NCBI GenBank assembly: GCA_026225395.1
Contig: JAMFSR010000010.1
Location: 1 to 64,000 of the forward strand
Length of the DNA: 64,000 nt
DNA from: Granulicella sapmiensis
Lineage (GTDB): Bacteria; Acidobacteriota; Terriglobia; Terriglobales; Acidobacteriaceae
Reading direction: 5' to 3'
A program made the position numbers and the translations under genes. Below the pieces are notes generated by a model. It saw only the letters and a program-made list of their open reading frames with translations. It was not told the DNA's origin and did not search any database. This document shows, piece by piece, positions 1 to 8,136 of this stretch (within the stretch, counting starts at the first letter, position 1; each line of letters begins with the position of its first letter).

Positions 1-966
1 AAGGTTCGCGCCATGTTCAACGACCGTGGCGTCGAAATCAAGGAAGCCGGTCCCTCGACCCCCGTTGAGATCCTCGGCCTTGAGTCCATGCCGGACGCAG
101 GCGACACCTTCCTCGTCATGGCCGATCGCGACAAGGCCAAGGGCATCGCACAGTACCGCAAGATGAAGGCACGCGAAGCTCAGCTCGCGAAGTCCTCGCG
201 CGTTTCGCTCGAAGGCCTCGCCGAACAGATCAAGCAGGCCGGCGTCAAGGACCTCAACCTCATCCTCAAGGGCGATGTGCAGGGTTCGGTCGAAGTGCTG
301 GCCGATTCGCTCTCCCGCATGTCCACCGAAAAGGTCCGCGTCAAGGTACTGCACTCCGGCGTCGGCGCTATCACCGAGTCCGACGTGCTCCTCGCTTCGG
401 CCTCGAACGCTGTCGTCATCGGCTTCAACGTCAAGCCTGACCGCAAGGCTCAGGAAGTCGCCGATCGCGAAAACGTCGAGATCCGCCTGCACACGATCAT
501 CTACGAGCTGCAGGACGAGATCACCAAGGCCATGTACGGCTTGCTCGATGCGGTCTACAAGGAGAACTACGCAGGCCGCGCCACCGTCCTTCAGGTCTTC
601 AAGATCACGAAGGTCGGCCAGATCGCAGGCTGCCAGGTCACCGACGGCATCATCAAGCGCGACGCTCAAGTCCGTGTCATCCGCGACGGCCAGGAAGTCT
701 GGAAGGGCAAGATCGCCTCGCTCAAGCGCGTCAAGGAAGATGTTGCGGAAGTCCGTTCAGGCGTCGAGTGCGGTATCGATCTCGCCGGCTACAAGGACAT
801 CAAGGCAGGCGACATCATCGAGGCCTTCACTACCGAGAAGCTCGCCGACGAACTCGGCAAGAACTCCTTGGAAGCCAAGAAGGAACGTGAGCAGGCCGAG
901 CTCAAGGCAGCTAAAGACGCTGCCAATGAAGTCGCCCGCGCCGAAGCCGAAACCGCCAACGCGTAA
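1..966 (+). CDS. infB: Translation initiation factor IF-2, C-terminal part (5' end outside window)
   Basis: The reading frame is already open at base 1, so only the last ~321 residues are present and no start codon should be assigned. The segment holds the end of domain II, domain III and the C-terminal domain IV that binds the formyl-Met end of initiator tRNA on the 30S subunit. Recognisable stretches are LKGDVQGSVEVL, FNVKPDRKAQ, YELQDEITKAMYGLLD, IAGCQVTDGIIKR and CGIDLAGYKDIKAGD, all typical of IF-2. The last ~35 residues are a charged Lys/Glu/Ala tail beyond the usual IF-2 end. A terminator follows 22 bases after the stop. The GTPase domain lies upstream of the window. Identification is secure. 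Confidence 0.98.
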   Translation, partial: KVRAMFNDRGVEIKEAGPSTPVEILGLESMPDAGDTFLVMADRDKAKGIAQYRKMKAREAQLAKSSRVSLEGLAEQIKQAGVKDLNLILKGDVQGSVEVLADSLSRMSTEKVRVKVLHSGVGAITESDVLLASASNAVVIGFNVKPDRKAQEVADRENVEIRLHTIIYELQDEITKAMYGLLDAVYKENYAGRATVLQVFKITKVGQIAGCQVTDGIIKRDAQVRVIRDGQEVWKGKIASLKRVKEDVAEVRSGVECGIDLAGYKDIKAGDIIEAFTTEKLADELGKNSLEAKKEREQAELKAAKDAANEVARAEAETANA

Positions 967-988
967 TCAACGCATCACCACAAACAGC

Positions 989-1014
989 AAAGGCCGGGAG
1001 TAATCCCGGCCTTT
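989..1014 (+). terminator. Intrinsic terminator of infB
   Basis: A perfect 11-bp stem (989-999 with 1004-1014, AAAGGCCGGGA against its complement) closes a GTAA loop. The T tract is short because the three T are part of the stem, followed by GCTTCGTTATAC. It separates infB from the next small gene. Confidence 0.8.
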
Positions 1015-1046
1015 GCTTCGTTATACTTATTTTGCGGGAGGTGAAG

Positions 1047-1304
1047 ATGACCATCGAAGAATTGGCATCGACCGGACTGCGAGGCAAGGCTCTCGCTGAT
1101 GCAGTCTCAATGGACATTCTCGGAGCTCCTCCGAACAAACCCGCCACCGAAAGAACGCCGGAAGAACGTCGCGTGTCTCTGGATAAATTCTTCGCTATCA
1201 TGGCCTCCCTCACGGACGAGGAACTCGCCGCCAACCCCCTCGCTGGACGCCCCCTGAACGTGTCAATTCTCGTGGAAGACCCGCCCACGAATGTAAGCGC
1301 CTAA
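1047..1304 (+). CDS. Small protein preceding a PIN toxin; putative antitoxin
   Basis: I do not recognise the 85-residue product. The start is ATG 1047, preceded by GGGAGG at 1036-1041; a TTG at 1032 is in frame but lies before the ribosome site. The protein is acidic overall, with an N-terminal helix (MTIEELASTGLRGKALADAV) and a Pro/Ala-rich middle, and no DNA-binding fold that I can name. Its stop is one base from the GTG of the PIN-domain gene, which is the usual place for a VapB-type antitoxin. The antitoxin role is inferred only from that position. It could equally be a small unrelated protein of the same operon. Confidence 0.6.
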   Translation: MTIEELASTGLRGKALADAVSMDILGAPPNKPATERTPEERRVSLDKFFAIMASLTDEELAANPLAGRPLNVSILVEDPPTNVSA

Positions 1305-1305
1305 C

Positions 1306-1734
1306 GTGTTCCTGCTCGACACGGACATCTGTAGTTACCTGATGGAGGAACGCTCCTCCGTCCTCCACGACAAATTGCGTGCAACACCTCCGGAGCTGCT
1401 TGCCATATCGGCCGTCACTCAGGGCGAAATCTTATTCGGTTATGCCTGGAAGAATCTGGGCCTCCGTCGCCAACTGGCCGCCGAAGCCTTTTTCGGGTCG
1501 ATACAAGTCCTGGACTGGCCTGCGAACGCCGCTCCCATATATGGGCGGCTGCGGGCCCGGCTAAAAAGCACAGGAAGTGACATCGGACTCAACGACGTCA
1601 TGATTGCCGCCCACGCCATTGTCCTTGACGCGACCCTCGTAACGAACAACACCCGTCATTTCAGCAGAATTGGGGCACCATTGAAGGTGGAGAATTGGGT
1701 GGATCGACCCGGTCCAAGGCTCCTAAATAGCTGA
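1306..1734 (+). CDS. vapC: PIN-domain ribonuclease toxin, VapC family
   Basis: The product (142 aa) has the PIN layout: LLDTDI with Asp5, TQGEILFG with Glu41, GLNDVMIAAHA with Asp97 and the late VTNNTRHF motif (Asn114-Asn115). PIN toxins of this type are Mg-dependent endoribonucleases that cut tRNA or rRNA and are neutralised by a co-encoded antitoxin. The start is GTG 1306, one base after the upstream stop, which suggests translational coupling. The fourth acidic position is Asn, as is common in the VapC subgroup with a TNN..HF ending. The pair sits in the gap after infB as a small accessory module. RNA target unknown. Confidence 0.88.
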   Translation: MFLLDTDICSYLMEERSSVLHDKLRATPPELLAISAVTQGEILFGYAWKNLGLRRQLAAEAFFGSIQVLDWPANAAPIYGRLRARLKSTGSDIGLNDVMIAAHAIVLDATLVTNNTRHFSRIGAPLKVENWVDRPGPRLLNS

Positions 1735-1905
1735 CCGGCTGGCATTTAGCTCAATTAAGACGTATTCATAAACATTCAGAACGATTCATTTGCCTTGCTC
1801 CAACCCCCACCCCATACTCCCGCTATGGACTCCAATCCGCTGGAGTCCGCCCATGGCGGGCATCGCCAACACTTCGTCTTCGCGACCAGCTTCACCCTTC
1901 GCGAC
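1735..1905. other. Gene-free stretch with a long imperfect hairpin
   Basis: No convincing ORF is present. The stretch carries a 42-base imperfect inverted repeat at 1819-1860 (CCCGCTAT-GGACTCCA-loop-TGGAGTCC-GCCC-ATGGCGGG) whose inner 8-bp stem is perfect (1827-1834 with 1841-1848). It is followed about 45 bases later by a strong terminator, so it could be the 3' UTR of the toxin operon or a small RNA. Confidence 0.4.
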
Positions 1906-1941
1906 AGGGCCGGGAGTTCTTTCCCGGCCCTATATTTTTTT
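1906..1941 (+). terminator. Strong intrinsic terminator
   Basis: A perfect 10-bp stem (1906-1915 with 1922-1931), loop GTTCTT, then ATATTTTTTT. It ends transcription coming from the toxin operon or from an independent small transcript. Confidence 0.85.
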
Positions 1942-2034
1942 GACCGTCTTCAACCATCAAAGCGTCGATGGCCAGGCAAAGCTCATCGTCTCCACCGGCG
2001 CAACGGTCACCACTCCCAGCCACTCGTACCGGAC

Positions 2035-3567
2035 CTAAGGCACCAGCATCTGCGCATCGCTCTCGGAGGTAAACGTACCCATCGGCAGCCCGCTCGCGTT
2101 ATACAAATAGCTCGTCACCACCGGCGCCCATCCGTAGCGGATATACATTGGCGCAGCCACACCCGGCGCACTCGCAATCACTGTTTCCGACGCTCCGATC
2201 TTCTCGATCTTCGCCGTCGCCGCCACAAACTTCAGGTCAGCGCCCGCAACCTCGAAGTCCCCAATCGCCGCGTCGGCCGCTTTCAAGCCCTCCGCATGCG
2301 AGAACCATGCACGAATGCCGGCGCCTTCGGTTGTCGCCTGCACAAACAGCGGAGACGCCGTCTCCACCTTCTGCCCGTACACCATGCCCAACGCGGTCTG
2401 CGCCAGCCGTGCGCCAACCGTCTGCTTATCCGGTGGGTGTACATTCTTCGCGAGCCCCACATCCAGCGTCACCGCCATGCCCGTGTTCGCAAGCTCCAGC
2501 GTCCTTCGCTCCGCATCCCGCACCAACGGAAAACTACCGCCGTTGAAGCTTGAGATCTGCACAAGCAGGAACGGAAACTCTCCCTCGCCCCACTGCTTGC
2601 GCCAGTCCTGAATCATCGCCGGGAGCGCCCGCGAATAGTATGGCCCACGTCCCGTAGCATCCGCATCTGCTTCACCCTGATACCAAAGCGCGCCGCGAAT
2701 GGTGTAGTTCACAAACGGAGCGATCATCCCGTTATAAAGCGCATTCGGAATCCACGCCGGCCGGTCAAACGTCACCCGTGGATGAGTCGGCATCTCTTTC
2801 CCCGCAGCCTTCGCCGCCGCATCTTCCGCGGCAAACTGCGCCTTCACCGCAGCCGCCCTTCCCGTGTCCTTCTCCGCCGACGCTGCCTGGAACGCGATCG
2901 AGCCCAACCCCGCCCACGCCTCGCCCTCCGCGCTGATCCACGCATGCATCGGCGTTCCACCCCACGTCGTATCGATCAACCCCACAGGCACCTTCTCTTC
3001 ATCCGAAATCTTGCGCCCAAAGAAGTACGCGACGGCTGAAAAAGCCTTCGCCGTACCCGGCGTACACACCTGCCACTCATCTTCGCTATCGGCCTGCGGA
3101 AAGTCCGACGTGCGCTTCCGTTCCACCAGCATGCGAAGGTTCGGATGATTAGCCGCGGCAATCTCCTGCTCACCATCCTTCAGCGGCGCTCCCGTAAACC
3201 CGGTCAGCGGAAACTCCATATTCGACTGCCCCGAAGCCACCCACACTTCACCCACCAGGATGTCCACGCGCTTGAGCGGCGCAGCCGTCGCATCACCCGC
3301 AACCGTCAGCGTATAAGGGCCGCCGGCCTTCTCCGGTCGCAGCCACACCCGCCACATCCCATACGCATCCGCCTGCCCCATCACCGTCTGCTCATGAAAC
3401 GTCACCGTCACATGCTCCGCCGGCGCCGACCATCCCCACACACTCACTGGCTCATCGCGCTGCAGCACAGCGTGGTCGGAGAGCACATGCGGCAGCCGCA
3501 CCTCAGCCACAGCAGCGAGAGGTACACAGCTCACAAGTAGACAGACGAGACGAAGACGAAAGGACAT
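2035..3567 (-). CDS. Sialate O-acetylesterase, SGNH/GDSL superfamily
   Basis: The protein (510 aa) carries the sialate 9-O-acetylesterase pattern: a signal peptide (MSFRLRLVCLLVSCVPLAAVA), a beta-sandwich segment (LPHVLSDHAVLQRD, PVSVWGWSAP), the nucleophile block VASGQSNMEFPL, the IDTTWGGTP block and the WYQGEAD block. It is predicted to be exported and to remove acetyl esters from sialic acids or plant polysaccharides. I chose ATG 3567 because CAGGAG lies 6-7 bases upstream and the signal peptide begins there; a start at 3618 would add 17 residues in front of the signal. The late His-containing motif is NVHPPDKQTVG. Substrate in this organism is unknown; xylan or pectin acetyl esters are alternatives. 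Confidence 0.9.
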   Translation of the reverse strand: MSFRLRLVCLLVSCVPLAAVAEVRLPHVLSDHAVLQRDEPVSVWGWSAPAEHVTVTFHEQTVMGQADAYGMWRVWLRPEKAGGPYTLTVAGDATAAPLKRVDILVGEVWVASGQSNMEFPLTGFTGAPLKDGEQEIAAANHPNLRMLVERKRTSDFPQADSEDEWQVCTPGTAKAFSAVAYFFGRKISDEEKVPVGLIDTTWGGTPMHAWISAEGEAWAGLGSIAFQAASAEKDTGRAAAVKAQFAAEDAAAKAAGKEMPTHPRVTFDRPAWIPNALYNGMIAPFVNYTIRGALWYQGEADADATGRGPYYSRALPAMIQDWRKQWGEGEFPFLLVQISSFNGGSFPLVRDAERRTLELANTGMAVTLDVGLAKNVHPPDKQTVGARLAQTALGMVYGQKVETASPLFVQATTEGAGIRAWFSHAEGLKAADAAIGDFEVAGADLKFVAATAKIEKIGASETVIASAPGVAAPMYIRYGWAPVVTSYLYNASGLPMGTFTSESDAQMLVP

Positions 3568-3718
3568 GCTCACTCCTGAGTAGGGACTGTTGCGGCAACC
3601 ATAAGCCGCCGCAACCATGTCACACGTCTCCCAGCAGGATCGTCAACTAGCCATCCCGCTTCAACTCTCTATTGCGATACGCCGCTAGCCGTCTCACCAT
3701 CCGACTTAAACGAACGAA

Positions 3719-3748
3719 TTTACAACACCTCGACCCTGGTAGCATAAT
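3719..3748 (+). promoter_or_regulatory. Predicted sigma-70 promoter of the ParD-like/zeta module
   Basis: TTTACA (3719-3724) and CATAAT (3743-3748) are separated by 18 bases. The -10 element lies inside the palindrome at 3736-3756, so a protein bound there would block RNA polymerase. Predicted by eye. Confidence 0.55.
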
Positions 3749-3756
3749 GCTACCAG
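3736..3756. promoter_or_regulatory. Palindromic operator of the ParD-like/zeta module
   Basis: CTGGTAGCAT-A-ATGCTACCAG is a perfect 10-bp inverted repeat around one base. It overlaps the predicted -10 element and ends 9 bases before the antitoxin ATG, next to the AGAGG ribosome site. This is the usual arrangement for autorepression by an antitoxin or toxin-antitoxin complex. Confidence 0.7.
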
Positions 3757-3765
3757 AGGTTCCCC

Positions 3766-4173
3766 ATGCCCCAGCCCATCAAAATCTCCGACGCCCTGCT
3801 CCTCGACGCCCGCAAAGCGGGCGAAGTCATGCACCGTTCCATCAATGGCCAGATCGAATACTGGGCCCAGCTCGGCCGTTCCATCGAGCGCCTTTTAAAC
3901 GGCCAGGAGATTCACCGCCTCCGCGCCGCCGCGCCACCACCCCGACTCTCGGAAATCCTCGCCACCATCAACCAGCCCAGCAGCCGCGCGCGCCTCCAGG
4001 CCGTCCTTAGCGCCGAGCCCTTCCCACACTTCCGCCAGATCCCAGGTTCCGATCGTCTCTTTGAAAAGATCGACGAAGATGGAACGCACACCATTGGCCG
4101 TATCGTAGGGCGTGAATTCGTTGCAGCAGCGAAAGACGAAAGCCACAAAAAAGCGGCAGCAGCCACCGCATGA
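3766..4173 (+). CDS. ParD-like antitoxin
   Basis: The first ~50 residues (PIKISDALLLDARKAGEV, RSINGQIEYWAQLGRSIERLL) match the ParD-like antitoxin family, a ribbon-helix-helix-like DNA-binding group; RSINGQIEYWAQLGR is the clearest signature. The remaining ~85 residues form a longer C-terminal region (SRARLQAVL, FRQIPGSDRLFEKIDEDG) that probably contacts the partner. The start ATG 3766 has AGAGG six bases upstream and a palindromic operator just before that. The stop overlaps the zeta-type gene by four bases (ATGA), so the two are translationally coupled. It is likely both the neutraliser and the repressor of the module. Confidence 0.8.
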   Translation: MPQPIKISDALLLDARKAGEVMHRSINGQIEYWAQLGRSIERLLNGQEIHRLRAAAPPPRLSEILATINQPSSRARLQAVLSAEPFPHFRQIPGSDRLFEKIDEDGTHTIGRIVGREFVAAAKDESHKKAAAATA

Positions 4174-4748
4174 ACGCAATCTTCAATCAACGCCCGCTGC
4201 TCATAGCGCTGGCCGGGGCCAATGGTGCTGGGAAGAGCACCTTTTATAAAACCTATCTTCAACAACTCGGCCTGCAATTCATCAATGCGGATGTCATTGC
4301 CAAAGAGCTCAACCTGGACGCCTATGCTGCGGCTAAAGTCGCCGCATCCCTACGCGAAGAGCTGGTTCGCCAACGCGAAAGCTTTATCTTCGAGACCGTG
4401 TTCTCCGATCCCGCCGGCGACAAGCTTGCCTTCTTTCAAGACGCGGCAGCCGTAGGTTTCACTGTGGTTCTGCTCTTCATTGGAATCAGCAGTCCAGGCA
4501 TATCTAACGAACGCGTCGTCTTCCGCAGACTTAAAGGCGGCCACGATGTTCCCGCCGACAAGCTCATTACACGCTTCCCCCGCACCCTCGAAAACCTGCG
4601 TCGCAGCATCCGCGAGCTCCCTTTCGTCCTCATCTATGACAACGACGACCTCAACGACCCCTACCGCCAAGTAGCCGTCTTTGAAGCAGGACACGCTGTC
4701 GAATTAGCCGACGATCTCCCCGTCTGGCTTCAGGAGATGCTCCCCTAA
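4170..4748 (+). CDS. Zeta-toxin-type P-loop kinase
   Basis: The 192-residue protein starts with LIALAGANGAGKST (Walker A, residues 16-24), followed by FINADVIAKELN and ESFIFETVFSDP, as in the zeta toxin/PezT family. Characterised zeta toxins phosphorylate UDP-GlcNAc and so poison peptidoglycan synthesis. The later segments RVVFRRLKGGHDVPADKLITRF and LIYDNDD match the chromosomal stand-alone zeta-like group. The start ATG overlaps the antitoxin stop. Antitoxin of this pair is ParD-like rather than epsilon or PezA. A non-toxic small-molecule kinase remains possible. The kinase fold is clear; toxicity and substrate are inferred. Confidence 0.85.
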   Translation: MNAIFNQRPLLIALAGANGAGKSTFYKTYLQQLGLQFINADVIAKELNLDAYAAAKVAASLREELVRQRESFIFETVFSDPAGDKLAFFQDAAAVGFTVVLLFIGISSPGISNERVVFRRLKGGHDVPADKLITRFPRTLENLRRSIRELPFVLIYDNDDLNDPYRQVAVFEAGHAVELADDLPVWLQEMLP

Positions 4749-4755
4749 ACCGCTT

Positions 4756-7182
4756 TCAAAACCGCAGCAGATAACTGGCCTTCACAAAGAACTGCCGCCC
4801 ATCATTCAAATAATTCGACGACCGCGGCGGCGTCGTATTGTTCGGATCGCACCCGCCTCCCGCAGTCCTGTTGCATAACGACCGGTCCAGGTTCTGAATG
4901 TCGTTGTTGTACCCCACATAGATCGCAGTTCCAGGATGCGGCAGCCACGTCAGCAGTGCCTGCGTCTGTACGTCCTTGGTCCGCAGCAGCGAAGTCTCCG
5001 CCGGGTTCGCCAGCGTCGAGTCATACTCCGTAATGACCCTCGCGGAAAATGCCCGCGTGAACTGGTAGTTGATCTTCGTGCGAAACGTCTGCGTCTCGTA
5101 CACCAGCTGCCCATCCGCCACCGAGTGATCGCGATCCAGCAGATACGTGTTATCGATCGTTACCTGCCGTATCGGCAGCACCGACATCAGCGCCTGCACT
5201 GTCTCCTCGTTCATCAGCGAAGGCACGCCACCCGCCACCGGGTTATAGTTCACATTGCCGCCACGCAGCGCCTGCAGGTTGAAGTTCATCTGCTTGAACG
5301 GTGCACCGCGAGCCACAAATCCACCAAAGTTCTCCGTAAAGTTTCTGCTCTGGTTCAGCAGATATCCATTCTGCGGCCCAACCGTATCGGAGTTCTGTCC
5401 TACCAGCGGCGCCAGCACAATGTTTCGCGGCAGCAGCCAGAACGGATCGAACGTCGTGTAGTGATACACCCGCTGGCCCTGGTGGTTGAACGCAATGTTC
5501 TGATTCGTCTCCAGCCCAAAGCTCTGGATCACGCTTTTCTTCGGATACCACTGGTACGTCGAATGCAGATGGTCGCTGCGAATATCCGCAGCCTGGTAGA
5601 AGCCTACCTGGCTCGAAAACCCGGTCGCAAAATCCTGATACTCATCAAACAGGCTGAAGGCATGCCCACTGCGGCTTACCTGCACATCCGTAGCCGGGCC
5701 AGCAGAATACCCCGCGGGAAACACCGTCGCCATACTCTGCGGATCGTTCCGCTTCGTCGCGCTCTCCACCATCTGCGCCAGCACCGTCCACGCCGGCGTG
5801 GCCCGCCACGTCAGATCAACCCCACCGATGCGGTTGAACCCGCCACCAAACTCCTCATCGGTATACATCGCGCCCAGCGTAAAGTTTTTGCCAAAGTCCT
5901 GCGCCACGCGCCCCACCGCAAAGGTAGCCTTCTTGCCATACAACGGGTCGCCTTGCTGCACTGTCTGCCCCGGCTCGCGATCGTCCACAAACAGCATCCC
6001 AATGTTCGTATGCCCGATCTTTCCTGTCACACGACCGCCAAAGTCCGGACGGATAATATTCCGTGTATACAGCAGCGTGATCGGCGTCGAAAAGTAGTTT
6101 GCATTCTCCAGGAAGAACGGCCTCAGCTCCGGAAAGTACACCGGATACCGCTGGTTCACCGTGAACTGCGGCTGGTCGCTCTCCACATCGCTGAAGTCCG
6201 GATTGACCGTCGCATCGAACACAATCGAATCCTTCAGGATGTACTTCGCTTCGCCTCCCGCTGTGCCTTCAAACGTTCGCTGGCTAAAGTAGGGATTCGT
6301 CGGGTCCAGGCTCAGCAGCGTCTTCTCGTTCTGTCCCAGTACATACGGATTGATCTGCACATTGTGCGATCCTGTCACGCCTTCAATGCCCTTCAGCGTT
6401 CCCTCCTGGCTCAGCACGCCGGAGATGCTCGTCGCCACCCTCGGCCAGTAGTCCGTCTCGCTGTTCCGCGGATAGTTCCGCATCAACACCACACCCCAGT
6501 CCGACCCGACCGGCCGGAACCGCAGGCTCCGGAACGGAATCGCCACCAGCGCCATCCACCCCTGCCGCGTCACGCGGCCCTCCGAGTCCCAAACCTGGTC
6601 GTAGCTGTAGTCGGGATTATTATTCTCCGTCCACGCCGCATCGGCTTGCACGCCCGTTGGATTCACCGTAAACAACACACCCCGCCGCCGGTCCTGAAAC
6701 GGATCGAGCAGGATCGACACATTGTCGTCCGTCAGCACATTCTCCCGCCGCGCCAGATGCCCGCGTATCAGCGCCGGATGATCGTCAAAGCAAAGAAACA
6801 CGGCATACAGCGTCGACTGCGTGTGCCCCAGCCAGACCTCGGTCCGCTGCGTAGCCGGATGCCCATCCATCGGCGTGTTCTGGATAAACCCCGTCACCTC
6901 ACCCAGCTTCGACGCCAGCTCTGGTGCCGGCTTCATCCCCGCAAAGTCCGATAGCTTCAGCGGCTGGTCCAGCAACGGCACCTTCACATCGCTCGGCCCC
7001 TGCGCCTTCGGCGACTCCGCCGAAACCACGGTCGGCTTATTCGCCGAAGAATCATTCACCTGTGCCCCAGCGACCCCAACGAACCCAAACAACAAAGCCG
7101 CCACAAACCACCACGGCCCTGCAACACCACGACAAACACCACCAAGCTGCACCTGCATAACCCCATCCGACGTGCGCTTCAT
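4756..7182 (-). CDS. DUF5916 outer-membrane protein with N-terminal carbohydrate-binding-like domain
   Basis: A signal peptide (AGPWWFVAALLFGFVGVAGAQ) leads into a CBM9-like beta-sandwich (about residues 70-230: TEVWLGHTQSTLYAVFLCFD, DNVSILLDPFQDRRRG, WMALVAIPFRSLRF). A long beta-strand-rich C-terminus of the DUF5916 type follows, ending in FFVKASYLLRF with the terminal Phe typical of outer-membrane barrels. FSDVESDQPQFTVNQRYPVYFPE and RPFFLENANYF are hallmarks of the family. Function is unknown; it may handle extracellular glycans or peptides. ATG 7182 is chosen because it puts the signal peptide near the N-terminus; ATG 7158, preceded by GGGG, is an alternative. It is divergent from the next gene and convergent with the zeta gene, seven bases apart. 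Confidence 0.85.
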   Translation of the reverse strand: MKRTSDGVMQVQLGGVCRGVAGPWWFVAALLFGFVGVAGAQVNDSSANKPTVVSAESPKAQGPSDVKVPLLDQPLKLSDFAGMKPAPELASKLGEVTGFIQNTPMDGHPATQRTEVWLGHTQSTLYAVFLCFDDHPALIRGHLARRENVLTDDNVSILLDPFQDRRRGVLFTVNPTGVQADAAWTENNNPDYSYDQVWDSEGRVTRQGWMALVAIPFRSLRFRPVGSDWGVVLMRNYPRNSETDYWPRVATSISGVLSQEGTLKGIEGVTGSHNVQINPYVLGQNEKTLLSLDPTNPYFSQRTFEGTAGGEAKYILKDSIVFDATVNPDFSDVESDQPQFTVNQRYPVYFPELRPFFLENANYFSTPITLLYTRNIIRPDFGGRVTGKIGHTNIGMLFVDDREPGQTVQQGDPLYGKKATFAVGRVAQDFGKNFTLGAMYTDEEFGGGFNRIGGVDLTWRATPAWTVLAQMVESATKRNDPQSMATVFPAGYSAGPATDVQVSRSGHAFSLFDEYQDFATGFSSQVGFYQAADIRSDHLHSTYQWYPKKSVIQSFGLETNQNIAFNHQGQRVYHYTTFDPFWLLPRNIVLAPLVGQNSDTVGPQNGYLLNQSRNFTENFGGFVARGAPFKQMNFNLQALRGGNVNYNPVAGGVPSLMNEETVQALMSVLPIRQVTIDNTYLLDRDHSVADGQLVYETQTFRTKINYQFTRAFSARVITEYDSTLANPAETSLLRTKDVQTQALLTWLPHPGTAIYVGYNNDIQNLDRSLCNRTAGGGCDPNNTTPPRSSNYLNDGRQFFVKASYLLRF

Positions 7183-7259
7183 GACGGCCGCATCTATTAA
7201 GACATACGCGACTCTAACCCTCTTGGTTCCCAACAGCCTGTGGATCGATCACCGGATTC

Positions 7260-7273
7260 GATGTTCAAACATC
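7260..7273. promoter_or_regulatory. Inverted repeat in the divergent intergenic region
   Basis: GATGTT-CA-AACATC lies in the 157-base gap between two divergent genes (DUF5916 and the NAD(P)-binding protein). Perfect 6-bp arms with a 2-bp spacer are compatible with a dimeric regulator, but no regulator gene is adjacent. Confidence 0.3.
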
Positions 7274-7339
7274 AAATTTTGCATCTCCTCGTCACTACCT
7301 ACATCTCTTTCAGTAGCAGTACGTAAGAAAGGGGATTCC

Positions 7340-7969
7340 ATGAACATCGTTCTCTACGGCGCCACCGGCAACGCAGGCAGCCGCATTCTCACCGAGTTGA
7401 CCAGCCGCGGCCACAAGGTCACCGCCGTCGCCCGCACACCGTCCAAAGTCGCCGCCCTCCCTGGCGTAACCGCCATCCAGGGCGATATCTTCAGCCCTGA
7501 CGCCATCGCTACAGCCATTGCCGGCTCAGACGCCGTCGTCAGCGCCTACGGGCCGCCTCACGATGACACCGATCAGGTCGTCACCGCAACGGAAAACCTC
7601 GTCCAGGCCGTCGCAAAAAACGGAGGCCCGCGTCTCGTCGTCGTCGGTGGAGCAGGCTCCCTCTTCGTCGCTCCCGGCGTCACCCTGCGTGCCTCCGGCT
7701 ACCTGCCGCCTTCCTACCTCCCCATTGTCGACTCCCACATCGCCGTCCTCGATAACCTGAAAAAGTCCACCATCGACTGGACCTACTTCAGCCCCGCCGC
7801 GTACTTCGAACCCGGTGAGCGCACCACCCAATACCGCCTCGGCAAAGACGACCTCATCTCCAACGAGAAGAACGAAAGCCGCATCTCGATGGAGGACTAC
7901 GCCATCGCCCTGGTGGATGAACTCGAACACCCCAAACACAGCCGCGAACGCTTCACCATCGGCTACTAG
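7340..7969 (+). CDS. NAD(P)H-binding Rossmann protein, YwnB/NmrA-like
   Basis: The product (209 aa) begins MNIVLYGATGNAGSRI, the GxxGxxG dinucleotide-binding turn of atypical short-chain dehydrogenases. It continues with VTAVARTPSKV, QGDIFSPDAI, DAVVSAYGPP and GPRLVVVGGAGSL. Length and motifs fit the YwnB-like group of NAD(P)-binding proteins, often annotated as NmrA-like or as flavin-reductase-like enzymes. The start is ATG 7340 with AAGGGG eight bases upstream; the frame is open further upstream but that part reads antisense through the neighbouring gene. No Tyr-x-x-x-Lys catalytic pair is obvious. Substrate unknown. Confidence 0.85.
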   Translation: MNIVLYGATGNAGSRILTELTSRGHKVTAVARTPSKVAALPGVTAIQGDIFSPDAIATAIAGSDAVVSAYGPPHDDTDQVVTATENLVQAVAKNGGPRLVVVGGAGSLFVAPGVTLRASGYLPPSYLPIVDSHIAVLDNLKKSTIDWTYFSPAAYFEPGERTTQYRLGKDDLISNEKNESRISMEDYAIALVDELEHPKHSRERFTIGY

Positions 7970-8136
7970 GCCTCCGCGAGGAAGTGGCAGGCACGGAACC
8001 GCAGACCACTTCCTCCATGCCGACAGATCTTCCGCAGCTTCGGCTGCGTTCTCGACCCTGCCTGCCGTATTTGTCCCGTCCGGGTGGTTGCCCTATGATG
8101 TTTTACGAAAAGATCTTACCTCGTTAGGAGAAGGTG

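Noticed and set aside
4936..6954. 672-codon open frame on the plus strand opposite the DUF5916 gene
   Set aside because: Arg/His/Gln-rich composition without recognisable motifs; it mirrors the coding strand of a GC-rich gene.
6821..7339. Long N-terminal extension of the NAD(P)-binding gene
   Set aside because: The upstream part reads antisense through the DUF5916 gene; the Rossmann motif starts at ATG 7340 with a ribosome site.
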